Source: Sphingomicrobium marinum
GTDB taxonomy: Bacteria; Pseudomonadota; Alphaproteobacteria; Sphingomonadales; Sphingomonadaceae
NCBI RefSeq assembly: GCF_026157105.1
Contig: NZ_JANPVQ010000001.1
Span: forward strand, 799,501-863,500
DNA length: 64,000 nt
Direction of reading: 5' to 3'
The position numbers and the translations under genes are program-made. This document shows, piece by piece, positions 1 through 11,313 of this stretch (the first letter of the stretch is position 1; every line of letters starts with the position of its first letter). Under the pieces are notes generated by a model, which saw only the letters and a program-made list of their open reading frames with translations, did not search any database and had not been told where the DNA came from.

Positions 1-52
1 GAAAGACCGGGAGGCCGAGCCTTCGTCTTTTCATGCACATGGCAAAGTAACC

Positions 53-70
53 GCCGGGTGGATGCCCGGC
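53..70 (+). promoter_or_regulatory. Stem-loop in the rpsL 5' leader
   Basis: A perfect 6-bp GC stem (GCCGGG 53-58 with CCCGGC 65-70) with a 6-nt loop lies 21 nt before the rpsL start codon. It has no T-run, so it is not a classical terminator. It may be the end of an upstream structure or a ribosomal-protein leader element. The sequence shows the hairpin; any function is inferred. Confidence 0.35.
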
Positions 71-91
71 ATGATGAAAGGTGAAGGCTTC

Positions 92-463
92 ATGCCGACG
101 ATTAACCAGTTGGTCCGCAAGGGCCGTACGCTGCAGAAGGCCAAGAGCAAGGTCCCTGCAATGGAGCAGAACCCGCAAAAGCGCGGCGTCTGCACCCGTG
201 TCTATACGACGACCCCGAAAAAGCCGAACTCGGCGCTGCGCAAGGTTGCGAAGGTCCGCCTGACCAACAGCCGCGAAGTGATCAGCTACATCCCGGGCGA
301 AGGCCACAACCTCCAGGAGCACAGCGTTGTGCTGATCCGCGGCGGCCGTGTGCGCGACCTTCCGGGCGTGCGCTATCACGTGCTGCGCGGTGTCCTCGAC
401 ACGCAGGGCGTGAAGGATCGCAAGCAGAGCCGTTCGAAGTACGGCGCCAAGCGTCCGAAGTAA
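92..463 (+). CDS. rpsL: 30S ribosomal protein S12
   Basis: S12 sits at the interface of the 30S decoding centre and contributes to accuracy; it is the classical streptomycin-resistance target. The 123-aa product has the family-typical N-terminus [12 protein letters not shown] and the conserved [19 protein letters not shown] and [28 protein letters not shown] segments. An in-frame ATG exists at 62, but the start at 92 matches the universal S12 N-terminus and is preceded by a purine-rich AGGTGAAGG. It is the first gene of the str operon rpsL-rpsG-fusA-tuf. Confidence 0.98.
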   Translation: MPTINQLVRKGRTLQKAKSKVPAMEQNPQKRGVCTRVYTTTPKKPNSALRKVAKVRLTNSREVISYIPGEGHNLQEHSVVLIRGGRVRDLPGVRYHVLRGVLDTQGVKDRKQSRSKYGAKRPK

Positions 464-535
464 CTGGCCAAGTAACTGGATACGTCGGTGGTGCCGCCAA
501 CTGGCCGGCACGCCGCTCTATAAAAGGATAAGAAT

Positions 536-1006
536 ATGTCCCGTCGTCGTCGCCCAGAAAAGCGCGTCATTCTCCCCGATCCCAAGTTCGGGGACCTCGT
601 CCTGTCGAAATTCATGAACAACATCATGCTCGACGGTAAGAAGTCGGTCGCGGAACGCATCGTCTACGGTGCTCTCGACAATGTCGAAGCGCGCATGAAG
701 ACCGAGCCGCTGGCCGTGTTCCACGAAGCGCTCAACAACATCAAGCCGGGCATCGAGGTCCGCAGCCGCCGTGTCGGCGGCGCGACCTACCAGGTGCCGG
801 TCGAAGTTCGTCCTGACCGCGCCCAGGCGCTGGCCATTCGCTGGCTCATCTCGGCAGCGCGTTCGCGTGCGGAAAAGACCATGGCGGCCCGCCTGTCGGG
901 CGAGCTGATGGATGCCGCGCAGAACCGCGGCAATGCGGTGAAGAAGCGTGAAGACACGCACCGCATGGCCGAAGCCAACCGCGCCTTCAGCCATTATCGC
1001 TGGTAG
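536..1006 (+). CDS. rpsG: 30S ribosomal protein S7
   Basis: S7 is the primary assembly protein of the 30S head and contacts 16S rRNA and E-site tRNA. The 156-aa product begins [10 protein letters not shown] and carries the conserved QVPVEVRP and RWLISAAR stretches and the [13 protein letters not shown]-terminus. It has the standard bacterial length. It follows rpsL by 72 nt and precedes fusA by 63 nt, the canonical str operon order. AAGGATAAG upstream serves as ribosome binding site. Confidence 0.98.
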   Translation: MSRRRRPEKRVILPDPKFGDLVLSKFMNNIMLDGKKSVAERIVYGALDNVEARMKTEPLAVFHEALNNIKPGIEVRSRRVGGATYQVPVEVRPDRAQALAIRWLISAARSRAEKTMAARLSGELMDAAQNRGNAVKKREDTHRMAEANRAFSHYRW

Positions 1007-1069
1007 ACATTGAATTGATATGTCCGGCCGCTCTCGGGCGCCGGACATCACCCAGAAGGAAAGAGTAAC

Positions 1070-3163
<2,094 letters not shown>

Positions 3164-3254
3164 TCGGGCTGGTCATTCACGAAAAAGGTCGTTAAGGGCG
3201 CGCGTCAGAGGGCGTGCCGCCCGAGACAAATTTTAGAAGAAGAAGAGGCTTTAC

Positions 3255-4445
3255 ATGGCGAAGGCAAAATTTGAGCGGAACAAACCGCACGTGAACATCG
3301 GCACCATCGGTCACGTCGACCATGGTAAGACCTCGCTGACCGCAGCGATCACCAAGACGCTCGCGGAAGCGGGTACGTCGCAGGCTGTCGATTTTGCAAA
3401 CATCGACAAGGCGCCGGAAGAGCGCGAGCGCGGCATCACCATTTCGACGGCGCACGTCGAGTATGAGACGGAAAACCGTCACTATGCTCACGTCGATTGC
3501 CCGGGTCACGCTGACTATGTGAAGAACATGATCACCGGTGCCGCCCAGATGGACGGCGCGATCCTCGTCGTTTCGGCGGCTGACGGCCCCATGCCGCAGA
3601 CCAAGGAGCACATCCTGCTCGCCAAGCAGGTCGGCGTGCCGACCATGGTCGTGTGGCTCAACAAGGTCGACCAGGTTGACGATCCCGAACTGCTCGAGCT
3701 CGTCGAACTCGAAATCCGCGAAGAACTTTCGAAGCGTGACTTCGACGGCGACAACATTCCGATCATTGCCGGTTCGGCGCTTGCTGCCCTCGAAGACAGC
3801 AACCGCGAAATCGGTCAGGAAGCCATTCTTAAGCTGATGGCTGCCGTCGACGAGTGGATCCCTGAGCCGGATCGTCCGCTGGACAAGCCGTTCCTCATGC
3901 CGATCGAAGACGTTTTCTCGATCTCGGGTCGCGGTACGGTTGTCACCGGCCGCGTCGAAACCGGCATCGTGAACGTTGGCGATGAAGTCGAAATCGTCGG
4001 CATCAAGGACACCACCAAGACGACCGTCACGGGCGTCGAAATGTTCCGCAAGCTGCTCGACCAGGGCCAGGCTGGCGATAACATCGGTGCGCTGATCCGC
4101 GGCGTCGGCCGTGAAGAAGTCGAGCGTGGCCAGGTTCTGGCTGCTCCGGGTTCGATCACGCCGCACACCGACTTCGAAGCCGAAGTCTACGTCCTGTCGA
4201 AGGACGAAGGCGGCCGTCACACGCCGTTCTTCGCGAACTACCGTCCGCAGTTCTACTTCCGCACCACCGACGTGACGGGTGAAATCACCCTTCCGGAAGG
4301 TACGGAAATGGTCATGCCGGGCGACAACGTGTCGCTGGGTGTCAAGCTGATCGCTCCGATCGCTATGGACCAGGGTCTGCGCTTCGCGATCCGTGAAGGC
4401 GGTCGAACCGTCGGCGCGGGCGTGGTCGGCAAGATCACCGCGTAA
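3255..4445 (+). CDS. tuf: Elongation factor Tu
   Basis: EF-Tu delivers aminoacyl-tRNA to the A site as a GTP complex. The 396-aa product has G1 GHVDHGKTS (residues 19-27), the DCPGHADY switch and NKVD (about 136-139), and ends in the domain III sequence [11 protein letters not shown]. It is the last gene of the str operon and is followed after about 40 nt by a strong intrinsic terminator. Only one tuf copy is visible here; many proteobacteria have a second elsewhere. Confidence 0.98.
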   Translation: MAKAKFERNKPHVNIGTIGHVDHGKTSLTAAITKTLAEAGTSQAVDFANIDKAPEERERGITISTAHVEYETENRHYAHVDCPGHADYVKNMITGAAQMDGAILVVSAADGPMPQTKEHILLAKQVGVPTMVVWLNKVDQVDDPELLELVELEIREELSKRDFDGDNIPIIAGSALAALEDSNREIGQEAILKLMAAVDEWIPEPDRPLDKPFLMPIEDVFSISGRGTVVTGRVETGIVNVGDEVEIVGIKDTTKTTVTGVEMFRKLLDQGQAGDNIGALIRGVGREEVERGQVLAAPGSITPHTDFEAEVYVLSKDEGGRHTPFFANYRPQFYFRTTDVTGEITLPEGTEMVMPGDNVSLGVKLIAPIAMDQGLRFAIREGGRTVGAGVVGKITA

Positions 4446-4484
4446 ACTTCGCGCGCTCCTTTCAAGAGCAACCGATCGAAAAGA

Positions 4485-4518
4485 GCCCGGTGCTTCAATG
4501 GAAGCGCCGGGCTTTTTT
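4485..4518 (+). terminator. Intrinsic terminator after tuf
   Basis: A 12-bp stem (4485-4496 with 4501-4512, one G-T wobble) closes on the 4-nt loop AATG and is followed by six T residues. A short A-run lies on the 5' side, so it could also work weakly on the other strand. It ends the str operon. A near-identical hairpin occurs at 6068-6102. Confidence 0.9.
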
Positions 4519-4582
4519 GTGTCGTTCGGAAGACCGCTAACGGCCCCATTGCGGGCATTCGAAGAGGTGATACCTTGCATAC

Positions 4583-4915
4583 ATGTCGAAGGAATTACTC
4601 GAACGCCGGGTTGAAGAGTTAGCTGGTGATGCTGTGCAGCGCGGGAACGCCATCGCGTTGCTTTCGGCTCTCGAAGGCACTGCCCTCGGAGCAATCGAAA
4701 GCGAAGACATCTCTCTCAATCCTTATACGAAAGCGATTTGCTTTGACTGGCAAGTGAGCGGTGAATGGGACAGCCTGGAGGTCGAGATTTATTCGGATCG
4801 TTTCGAAACATACCTGTCCCGAGATCAAGAGCTGCGTATCAACCATTGGCCAAGTGAGCCAAGATCGGCAGCGCTAGAGAAGGTCGTTGGAGAACTTTTG
4901 AAAGGTAACGCCTAG
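4583..4915 (+). CDS. Hypothetical protein, 110 aa
   Basis: I do not recognise this gene. The product is a soluble, acidic protein with no signal peptide or membrane segment: an N-terminal helical part (MSKELLERRVEELAGDAV...) followed by a beta-like section (WQVSGEWDSLEVEIYSD) and a C-terminal helix. It sits in a 2.7 kb interruption between tuf and rpsJ. The region looks less GC-rich at third positions than the ribosomal genes, which suggests a non-core origin. The ATG at 4583 has no strong ribosome binding site. Confidence 0.6.
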   Translation: MSKELLERRVEELAGDAVQRGNAIALLSALEGTALGAIESEDISLNPYTKAICFDWQVSGEWDSLEVEIYSDRFETYLSRDQELRINHWPSEPRSAALEKVVGELLKGNA

Positions 4916-5140
4916 CGACCGGTCGTCACCCTAGTTGCCGTCATCGAGCGCTCATTGCGAACCCGCGCTCAAACAACTCGCCGCTCTGCGCCCCCGCAAC
5001 ATCTGTAAATTTTACGCCGGATAAACAGCTCGCTGACTCGTTCATCTGCCAGCAAGGTTATGGTTAACAGGCGGTGTCCCGAATGGGCCGGAGAACGTGT
5101 CGCCGACGCGGCGCGACGGTCACCTTTGGGAGTGGAATTT

Positions 5141-6043
5141 GTGAATATTTTGAACCAGTCGAAAGTCATCCTGCTGCTGGCCGCGGCGGCCATCCCGGCT
5201 AGCGCGGTCTCCGCGCAGGATGTCGATGGAATGGAATCGATCACCGTAGAAGGCCAACTTCCGGCCTCGCTGGAGGGCTTGCCGGCAGGGCCCGAGATCA
5301 AAGGCTTCATCGCCGCGCGCAATGGCGCGCAGATGCAGGTCGCGGGCGATACCGGGACGAGTACGCCGGTTCTCGTGGCCCCGACTACCGAGATCAAGTC
5401 GAGCGGCGGCTTCCTCGGGCTCGACAAGGACAGGCTGGATGCCAATGCGCTGTTCAATGGGCTGCCCGTCTCAGTGAAGACGGTGGAATGGGGCGACCGC
5501 CTGATCGCCACCAAGGTCAGCCTCAAGGAAAAACACCTTCGTACCGCGTCGATGATCCATAACGGCACCGCGCAGCGCTTCGGCGAACACGATATGGCCA
5601 TCTCGCAAAATGCGGCGGCAACCGAGGCCCTGCGCGGTCGCTTCGGCGACATCGACCAGTACAACATCAAGGCCACGACCGACATCTACTTCGACACGGG
5701 CAAGTGGGCCGTCTCGAGCGACGAGGTAAGCCAGCTGTGCGATGCAGCGGCCGAGGCCGAGGCGATGGACAACGCGCTGCTGCTGGTGGTCGGCTATACC
5801 GACTCCGTCGGCGACGAGGACTATAACCAGGTGCTGAGCGAGAAGCGCGCCGGCAAGGTCGTTAACACTTTGCAGCAGAAGTGCGGCTGGGCGCCGTGGC
5901 GCATGCTGACCCCCACCGGCATGGCCGAGTCCGACCCGGCGGCCGACAACGCGACCGCGCAGGGCCGTGCCCAGAACCGCCGCGTCGCGGTGAACATCCT
6001 TGTTAGCAAGGCCGTCGACGGCATGCAGCAGGCCAGTCGCTGA
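5141..6043 (+). CDS. OmpA-family outer membrane / peptidoglycan-associated protein
   Basis: A GTG start at 5141 gives a 300-aa precursor with a clean signal peptide (NILNQSKVILLLAAAAIP... cut after SAVSAQ). GGGAGTGG lies just upstream; an in-frame ATG at 5060 would bury the signal peptide and is less likely. Residues about 30-140 resemble a beta-rich DUF5666-type domain (GAQMQVAGDTGTSTPVLV). The C-terminus is an OmpA domain: IYFDTGKWAVSS, then GYTDSVGDEDYNQVLSEKRA and a terminal AQNRRVAVNILV, which in this family binds diaminopimelate in peptidoglycan. It likely links outer membrane and cell wall. A terminator follows directly. Confidence 0.85.
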   Translation: MNILNQSKVILLLAAAAIPASAVSAQDVDGMESITVEGQLPASLEGLPAGPEIKGFIAARNGAQMQVAGDTGTSTPVLVAPTTEIKSSGGFLGLDKDRLDANALFNGLPVSVKTVEWGDRLIATKVSLKEKHLRTASMIHNGTAQRFGEHDMAISQNAAATEALRGRFGDIDQYNIKATTDIYFDTGKWAVSSDEVSQLCDAAAEAEAMDNALLLVVGYTDSVGDEDYNQVLSEKRAGKVVNTLQQKCGWAPWRMLTPTGMAESDPAADNATAQGRAQNRRVAVNILVSKAVDGMQQASR

Positions 6044-6067
6044 GGTTGGAGCGAACGAAAAAGGAGA

Positions 6068-6102
6068 GCCCGGTGCTTCGATGGAAGCGCCGGGCTTTTT
6101 TT
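6068..6102 (+). terminator. Intrinsic terminator after the OmpA-family gene, copy 2 of a repeated hairpin
   Basis: A 12-bp stem (6068-6079 with 6084-6095) with loop GATG and a 7-T tail. It differs from the tuf terminator at one loop base. Similarity continues on the right side into an ACGRCCCCATTGYGGKC motif at both sites, so the repeat unit is longer than the hairpin itself. It serves the gene ending at 6043 and faces the convergent gene ending at 6153. Confidence 0.88.
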
Positions 6103-6152
6103 GTATCGGTAGAATGTCGATAAACGACCCCATTGTGGTCGTATGGTCCGAG

Positions 6153-7199
6153 CTAGCTTGAGTGCCCGACTGCCTCTACGAAATTTCCTATGTGCCACCG
6201 TCGCATCGTCGAATCCTGAATCGCGAATATAGATTCGCCCCGGCCATCGATTAACTCGACTTGATTTGGAAATCCGACATTCAATGGCAACCGCCACCGG
6301 CCCAATTCTGAAGTGGCGTTGCCTTCGAGCTTGAGCAACACTGCCGTATCTCCGTCGTCGGAATAACCGCCGACTGCCAAAATATATGGGAGTTGGATTG
6401 CCAATGCCCGAGGACCGCTAAGCTGTGTCTCCCACCACTGGGCCTTTCCATCATCACTCATTCGCAGGATCGGAAATTCGCCATAAGTGCAGGTCCACGC
6501 ATCGCTGCCAATGACATTGAGTGCATAGCAATCTGAAATGTGGCCATTTGCTGGAGGGCTCGGCGCAAACGATAGGATTTCACCTCTCTCGGAAAAAGCA
6601 GCTACTCCATATGCGCTAGGGGGCCACTCATGTCCTTCAAGTCTCCAACTGTCGTTTCCATAAACGCCTTCATCGAACCAGCCGACCCAAATGCTACCGC
6701 GCTCATCGATCTTCATGTGTTCGATACCGTCGCCGAGCATGAAGGGTGTCTCAACAGAGCCGTCTTTCTCGATAATACGAGCACTTGGTTTTCCGCGCGT
6801 TCGTCCACCAACAACTAACCATCGACCGTCGGGAAAGCGGTCAAAAGAGGGGAAGGGTGTAAGAAGAGGGAAGACCGAGCTGCCATCTACCGAATTTCCA
6901 CCAACAGTGAAAATCTTGGCTTCGGCAGTCTCCGCGACCTTGTATGGATCACCTATTGGGCCTCCACGTTCATCGCGCTTCCATTCGGATACAAGGTCGA
7001 CGTTGGCGGCCAGTATGGCGAGCAAACCATCCTGCAAAATCGCATAATTCACAGCTTGCCAACCGTTGGGAAGTTCCGGGACCCTCACGACGCTGTCTGG
7101 CTGTGGTGTTGTGGCCATTGAAATCCTATCTGCAATCTTAAGCCTTGCGGCACCTGCCATGCCGAGCAGATTCAGTATCAATGTTCGTCGGCCCAACAT
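6153..7199 (-). CDS. Hypothetical protein, probable beta-propeller-like
   Basis: A 348-aa protein of unknown function. The N-terminus (MLGRRTLILNLLGMAGAARL) is hydrophobic and could be a short signal or anchor. The body repeats blades of the type 'DG.WLVVGG', 'ERGSIWVGWFDEGVYG', 'DDGKAQWWETQLSGPRALAI', 'YILAVGGYSDDGDTAVLLKLEG', consistent with a WD/Kelch-like or SMP-30-like propeller. It is convergent with the OmpA-family gene and divergent from rpsJ. Base composition is lower in GC than the neighbouring ribosomal genes, suggesting an accessory origin. Confidence 0.65.
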   Translation of the reverse strand: MLGRRTLILNLLGMAGAARLKIADRISMATTPQPDSVVRVPELPNGWQAVNYAILQDGLLAILAANVDLVSEWKRDERGGPIGDPYKVAETAEAKIFTVGGNSVDGSSVFPLLTPFPSFDRFPDGRWLVVGGRTRGKPSARIIEKDGSVETPFMLGDGIEHMKIDERGSIWVGWFDEGVYGNDSWRLEGHEWPPSAYGVAAFSERGEILSFAPSPPANGHISDCYALNVIGSDAWTCTYGEFPILRMSDDGKAQWWETQLSGPRALAIQLPYILAVGGYSDDGDTAVLLKLEGNATSELGRWRLPLNVGFPNQVELIDGRGESIFAIQDSTMRRWHIGNFVEAVGHSS

Positions 7200-7471
7200 T
7201 TTGTGACGCTAGCGATGCAATCGATTTGAATCAAAGCATGGCATCATTCGCTTCCCATTGGAGCTGGACATCGCTGCTCCAAAATAACGCCATAAGGGGT
7301 TGATCTCGCCGTCCGACGTATGTAGATGCGCGCTCACAGACGGACGGGGCAACCCAACGTCGCACAAGTTTTTGGGAGGTCGCCCGTTTCGGTTCGCCGG
7401 GAAAATGCGGGAATGGCCTCCTGTTTTTTGGGCTGGAAACAGCCTTGGCTCTTTCGCATCGGTAAGTGGAT

Positions 7472-7783
7472 ATGGAAACGCAGAACATTCGCATTCGTCT
7501 CAAGGCTTTCGACCATCGTGTGCTCGATCAGGCTACAGGTGACATTGCAGACACGGCACGTCGTACCGGCGCGCTGATCCGTGGTCCTATCCCCCTGCCG
7601 ACGCGCATCGAGAAGTTCACCGTGAACCGTTCGCCGCACATCGACAAGAAGTCGCGCGAACAGTTCGAGGTCCGCACCTACAAGCGCCTGCTCGATATCG
7701 TGCAGCCGACGCCGCAGACGGTCGACGCTTTGATGAAGCTCGATCTCGCTGCAGGGGTGGACGTAGAGATCAAACTGGCCTAA
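7472..7783 (+). CDS. rpsJ: 30S ribosomal protein S10
   Basis: S10 is a 30S head protein and also the NusE partner of NusB in antitermination. The 103-aa product [16 protein letters not shown]...DVEIKL matches the family end to end, including [27 protein letters not shown]. An in-frame ATG two codons earlier (7466) is possible; METQ fits alphaproteobacterial S10 better. It opens the S10 operon but is separated from rplC by an unusually long structured 239-nt spacer. Confidence 0.97.
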   Translation: METQNIRIRLKAFDHRVLDQATGDIADTARRTGALIRGPIPLPTRIEKFTVNRSPHIDKKSREQFEVRTYKRLLDIVQPTPQTVDALMKLDLAAGVDVEIKLA

Positions 7784-7800
7784 GGGGCCGCCAACTCAGC

Positions 7801-8022
7801 AACATAGCTGATTTGGATACGGCTTCGGGAAACTGAAAGCCGCCACCGGCGCGAGCCGGGAGGAAACAAGGGATACCGGGCAGCGCCTAGGTGCTGCGGT
7901 CTGCGTCCCCCGCCTCCTTCCCATCGGAAGGAACGACCCAAGCGGGGGTTCGCACATATCAATGGGTCGCACGCCCTGCCTGGGCATTTTCCAGGTCGGG
8001 CCTCTGATGGGAGTGTGAGATC
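7801..8022 (+). promoter_or_regulatory. Structured leader between rpsJ and rplC
   Basis: This non-coding stretch folds into a series of hairpins by inspection: CCGGC-GCGA-GCCGG at 7846-7859 (GNRA-type loop), CAGCGC-CTAG-GTGCTG at 7881-7896, a CCCCCGC/GCGGGGG stem at 7907-7913 and 7942-7948 enclosing CCTTCC-CATC-GGAAGG (7916-7931), and GCCC..CCTGG / CCAGG..GGGC at about 7974-8002 just before the rplC ribosome binding site. The last hairpin lies close to the start codon at 8023. It is a candidate autoregulatory leader for L3/L4 or a transcription attenuator; the hairpins are visible, the function is inferred. Confidence 0.5.
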
Positions 8023-8874
8023 ATGCGCACTGGCGTGATCGCGAAAAAGATGGGCATGACCCGTTTGTTCCAAGAAGACGGCAGGCACGTGCCTGTGACC
8101 GTTCTTCAGCTGGACGAACTGCAGGTCGTCGGTCGTCGCGAAGAAGATAAAGACGGCTATACGGCCGTTGCCCTGGGTGCCGGCAAGGCGAAGGCGAAGA
8201 ACGTCGCCAAGCCGCAGCGCGTCCAGTACGGCAAGAACGAAATCGAACCCAAGATGAAGGTCGTCGAGTTCCGCGTCTCGGAAGATGCGCTGCTCGATGT
8301 CGGCGCGAACATCACCGCCGATCATTTCATCGCGGGCCAGCTGGTCGACATTTCGGGCGTTACCCAGGGTAAGGGTTTCGCGGGCGCCATGAAGCGTTGG
8401 GGCTTCGGCGGTCTGCGGGCCACCCACGGCGTCTCGATCTCGCACCGTTCGCATGGTTCGACGGGTAACCGTCAGGATCCGGGCCGCGTCTTCAAAGGCA
8501 AGAAGATGGCCGGTCACATGGGCGCGCGCAATCGCACCCAGCAGAACCTCATGATTGTCCGCACCGACGTCGAGCGCGGCCTCATCTTCGTCAAGGGCTC
8601 GGTGCCCGGTCCGAAGGGTGGCTGGCTGATGGTCAAGGACGCGGTCAAGGTGCCGCTGCCAGAAGGCGTTCCCTTCCCGGCCGCCATGCGCCGCAATGCG
8701 GATGAAGTTGCTTCGGAAGAAGCGCCCGCCGGCTTCGTTGAAGAAGGTGCCGTGCAGGAAGCTGCACCGACGCCGACCCACGCCGAAGTCGAAGCGATGG
8801 CTGCCGAGCAGACCGCTGACGACAACAAGACGGACGACGGCGACAAGCCCGAAGCCGAAAAAGGCAAGGAATAA
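8023..8874 (+). CDS. rplC: 50S ribosomal protein L3 with acidic C-terminal extension
   Basis: L3 is an early-assembly 50S protein near the peptidyl transferase centre. Residues 1 to about 225 are canonical: [20 protein letters not shown] at the start, then [28 protein letters not shown] and [18 protein letters not shown]. The last roughly 55 residues (from about [14 protein letters not shown] to [13 protein letters not shown]) are acidic, Ala/Glu-rich and disordered, making the protein 283 aa instead of the usual 205-245. It follows the structured leader and is 3 nt upstream of rplD. Confidence 0.96.
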   Translation: MRTGVIAKKMGMTRLFQEDGRHVPVTVLQLDELQVVGRREEDKDGYTAVALGAGKAKAKNVAKPQRVQYGKNEIEPKMKVVEFRVSEDALLDVGANITADHFIAGQLVDISGVTQGKGFAGAMKRWGFGGLRATHGVSISHRSHGSTGNRQDPGRVFKGKKMAGHMGARNRTQQNLMIVRTDVERGLIFVKGSVPGPKGGWLMVKDAVKVPLPEGVPFPAAMRRNADEVASEEAPAGFVEEGAVQEAAPTPTHAEVEAMAAEQTADDNKTDDGDKPEAEKGKE

Positions 8875-8877
8875 GCG

Positions 8878-9507
8878 ATGAAGGTCAAGGTACAGACCCT
8901 CGACGCGAAAGCGGACGGCGACGTCCAGCTCAACGCCGATATTTTCGGTGTCGAGCCTCGCGAAGATATTCTTCACCGCGTCGTGACGTGGCAGCTCATT
9001 AATCGTCGTGCCCCGGCACGTGCGACCCGCGAGCGTAGCGATGTTGCGCGCACTGGCGCCAAGTTCGGCCGTCAGAAGGGTTCGGGTAACGCCCGTCACG
9101 GTTCGCGCCGTGCGCCGATCTTCGTCGGCGGTGGTAAGGCCCACGGCGCTCGCGCCCGCACCTTCTCGTCGAGCCTCAACAAGAAGATTCGCACGCTGGG
9201 TCTCAAGATGGCGCTCTCGAGCAAGGCCAAGGACGGCAAGCTGATCGTCGTGTCGGACCTCGACATGAACGGTGATGCCAAGACCAAGGCGCTGTCGGCC
9301 AAGCTCGACAAGCTGGGTTTCGGCAAGACCAACCTCGTCGTCGACGGCGAAGCGGTCAATGTCGGCTTCGCGCGTGCGTCGGCCAACATCCCGAGCATCA
9401 ACCTGATGCCGGCGGCCGGTGCCAACGTCTATGACATCCTCCGCCACGAGACGCTGGTCATCACCCGCGCCGGGCTGGAGAAGCTGGAGGCACGTTTCAA
9501 TGGCTAA
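8878..9507 (+). CDS. rplD: 50S ribosomal protein L4
   Basis: L4 binds 23S rRNA and lines the exit tunnel; in gammaproteobacteria it also represses the S10 operon. The 209-aa product contains the tunnel-loop signature [21 protein letters not shown] around residues 60-82 and [20 protein letters not shown]. The length is normal. It overlaps the rplW start by 8 nt, so translation of the two is probably coupled. Confidence 0.97.
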   Translation: MKVKVQTLDAKADGDVQLNADIFGVEPREDILHRVVTWQLINRRAPARATRERSDVARTGAKFGRQKGSGNARHGSRRAPIFVGGGKAHGARARTFSSSLNKKIRTLGLKMALSSKAKDGKLIVVSDLDMNGDAKTKALSAKLDKLGFGKTNLVVDGEAVNVGFARASANIPSINLMPAAGANVYDILRHETLVITRAGLEKLEARFNG

Positions 9508-9814
9508 GGCAGCGAAGAAAGCGGTCGAGAACCGCCACTACGATGTCGTCCTGGCGCCGCACATCACCGAAAAGTCGACCATGGCGTCGGAACATAATGC
9601 GGTGGTGTTCAAGGTTTCGGGCGATGCCACCAAGCCGCAGATCAAGGAAGCCGTCGAGGCGTTGTTCGACGTGACGGTGACCAAGGTCAACACGATCGTG
9701 TCGAAGGGCAAGGTCAAGCGCTGGCGGGGCAAGCCCTACAAGCGCACCGATGAGAAAAAAGCGATCGTCACCCTCAAGGATGGTGACATGATCGATATCA
9801 CGAGCGGGATCTAG
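9500..9814 (+). CDS. rplW: 50S ribosomal protein L23
   Basis: L23 sits at the exit-tunnel rim and docks trigger factor and SRP. The start is ATG 9500 ([20 protein letters not shown]), overlapping the end of rplD; upstream in-frame sequence is a read of rplD in another frame. The product is 104 aa with [19 protein letters not shown] and the [22 protein letters not shown] region typical of L23. Confidence 0.97.
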   Translation: MAKAAKKAVENRHYDVVLAPHITEKSTMASEHNAVVFKVSGDATKPQIKEAVEALFDVTVTKVNTIVSKGKVKRWRGKPYKRTDEKKAIVTLKDGDMIDITSGI

Positions 9815-9818
9815 AGGC

Positions 9819-10655
9819 ATGGCACTCAAGCAATATAAACCGACGAGCCCGGCCCGCCGCGGCCTGGTCCTGGTCGACAAGTCGGCGCTCTACAAGGGCA
9901 AGCCGGTCAAGTCGCTGACCAAGGGCAAGACCAAGACGGGTGGCCGTAACAACAAGGGCCATGTCACCTCGCGCGGCATTGGCGGCGGTCACAAGCAGAA
10001 GTATCGCCTGGTCGACTTCAAGCGTCGCAAGTGGGACGTCGAAGGCACGATCGAGCGTATCGAGTACGACCCCAACCGCACGGCCTACATCGCGCTCGTC
10101 AAGTATGACGATGGCGAGCTGGCCTACATCATCGCTCCCCAGCGCGTAGCGCCGGGCGACAAGGTGATCGCGGGCGAGAAGGTCGACGCGAAGCCGGGCA
10201 ACGCGATGCTGCTGGGCCAGATGCCGGTGGGCACCATCGTCCACAATATCGAGATGAAGCCGGGCAAGGGCGGCCAGATCGCGCGCGCTGCCGGCACCTA
10301 CTGCCAGGTGGTGGGCCGCGATAAGGGCATGGTCATCGTCCGCATGAACTCGGGCGAGCAGCGCTACATCCGTTCGGACTGCATGGCGACTGTCGGTGCG
10401 GTGTCCAACTCGGACAACTCGAACACGACGCTGGCCAAGGCCGGTCGCAACCGCTGGCGCGGCAAGCGTCCGCTGACCCGCGGCGTCGCCAAGAACCCGG
10501 TCGATCACCCGCACGGTGGTGGTGAAGGCCGCACCTCGGGCGGCCGTCATCCGGTGACCCCGTGGGGCAAGCCGACCAAGGGTGCGCGCACTCGTTCCAA
10601 CAAGCAGACGGATAAATTCATCATCCGTTCGCGCCACGCGAAGAAGAAGAGGTAA
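9819..10655 (+). CDS. rplB: 50S ribosomal protein L2
   Basis: L2 is essential for subunit association and peptidyl transfer. The 278-aa product has the expected [42 protein letters not shown] and C-terminal [24 protein letters not shown] region containing the conserved histidine. The length is standard. It begins 4 nt after rplW and ends 5 nt before rpsS. Confidence 0.98.
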   Translation: MALKQYKPTSPARRGLVLVDKSALYKGKPVKSLTKGKTKTGGRNNKGHVTSRGIGGGHKQKYRLVDFKRRKWDVEGTIERIEYDPNRTAYIALVKYDDGELAYIIAPQRVAPGDKVIAGEKVDAKPGNAMLLGQMPVGTIVHNIEMKPGKGGQIARAAGTYCQVVGRDKGMVIVRMNSGEQRYIRSDCMATVGAVSNSDNSNTTLAKAGRNRWRGKRPLTRGVAKNPVDHPHGGGEGRTSGGRHPVTPWGKPTKGARTRSNKQTDKFIIRSRHAKKKR

Positions 10656-10660
10656 GCTCG

Positions 10661-10936
10661 ATGGCACGTTCCGTCTGGAAAGGACCCTTCGTCGAACTGT
10701 CGCTGCTGAAGAAAGCCGAAGCAGCGCAGGAAGCTGGTGGCAACAAGCCGATCAAGACCTGGTCGCGCCGTTCCACCATCCTCCCGCAGTTCGTGGGCCT
10801 CACGTTCAACGTTTATAACGGCAAGAAATTCGTGCCGGTCGCCGTCTCGGAAGAGATGGTGGGCATGAAGCTTGGTGAATTCGCGCCGACGCGCTTCTTC
10901 CCGGGCCACGCCGCCGACAAGAAAGGCAAGCGCTAA
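10661..10936 (+). CDS. rpsS: 30S ribosomal protein S19
   Basis: S19 forms a complex with S13 in the 30S head. The 91-aa product [19 protein letters not shown]... includes [27 protein letters not shown] and the C-terminal [20 protein letters not shown]. Its stop overlaps the rplV start by one base (TAATG). Confidence 0.98.
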   Translation: MARSVWKGPFVELSLLKKAEAAQEAGGNKPIKTWSRRSTILPQFVGLTFNVYNGKKFVPVAVSEEMVGMKLGEFAPTRFFPGHAADKKGKR

Positions 10937-11313
10937 TGGGTAAGCCCAAATCGCCTCGCAAGGTCGGTGACAATGAAGCGATCGCGACCGCAACCATGAT
11001 CCGTGGTTCGGCGCAGAAGCTCAATCTTGTCGCGGGCCTGATCCGCGGCCGCAAGGTCGAAGACGCCCTCAACATCCTCAAATTCTCCAAGAAGGGGATG
11101 GCCGAGGATGCCTACAAGGTGCTCGCGTCGGCTGTGGCCAATGCGGAGAACAACCACAATCTCGACGTCGATGCGCTCATCGTGGCGGAAGCCTCGGTCG
11201 GCAAGTCGATCACCATGAAGCGTTTCGCGACCCGTGCGCGCGGCCGTTCGACCCGGATCGAAAAGCCGTTCAGCAAGCTGCGTGTCGTCGTTCGCGAGCA
11301 GGAAGAAGCCTAA
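10936..11313 (+). CDS. rplV: 50S ribosomal protein L22
   Basis: L22 reaches into the exit tunnel and is a macrolide resistance site. The 125-aa product has [28 protein letters not shown] at the N-terminus and the beta-hairpin segment [26 protein letters not shown]. One-base overlaps on both sides (rpsS and rpsC) indicate tight coupling. Confidence 0.98.
   Translation: MGKPKSPRKVGDNEAIATATMIRGSAQKLNLVAGLIRGRKVEDALNILKFSKKGMAEDAYKVLASAVANAENNHNLDVDALIVAEASVGKSITMKRFATRARGRSTRIEKPFSKLRVVVREQEEA

Noticed and set aside
3192-4694. 500-codon minus-strand frame opposite tuf
   Set aside because: Antisense shadow of tuf and its terminator; the only repeated peptide (KKPGASIEAPGS) is just the terminator hairpin read as protein.
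7780-9447. 555-codon minus-strand frame opposite rplC-rplD
   Set aside because: Covers two certain ribosomal genes in reverse; no ribosome binding site and no domain.
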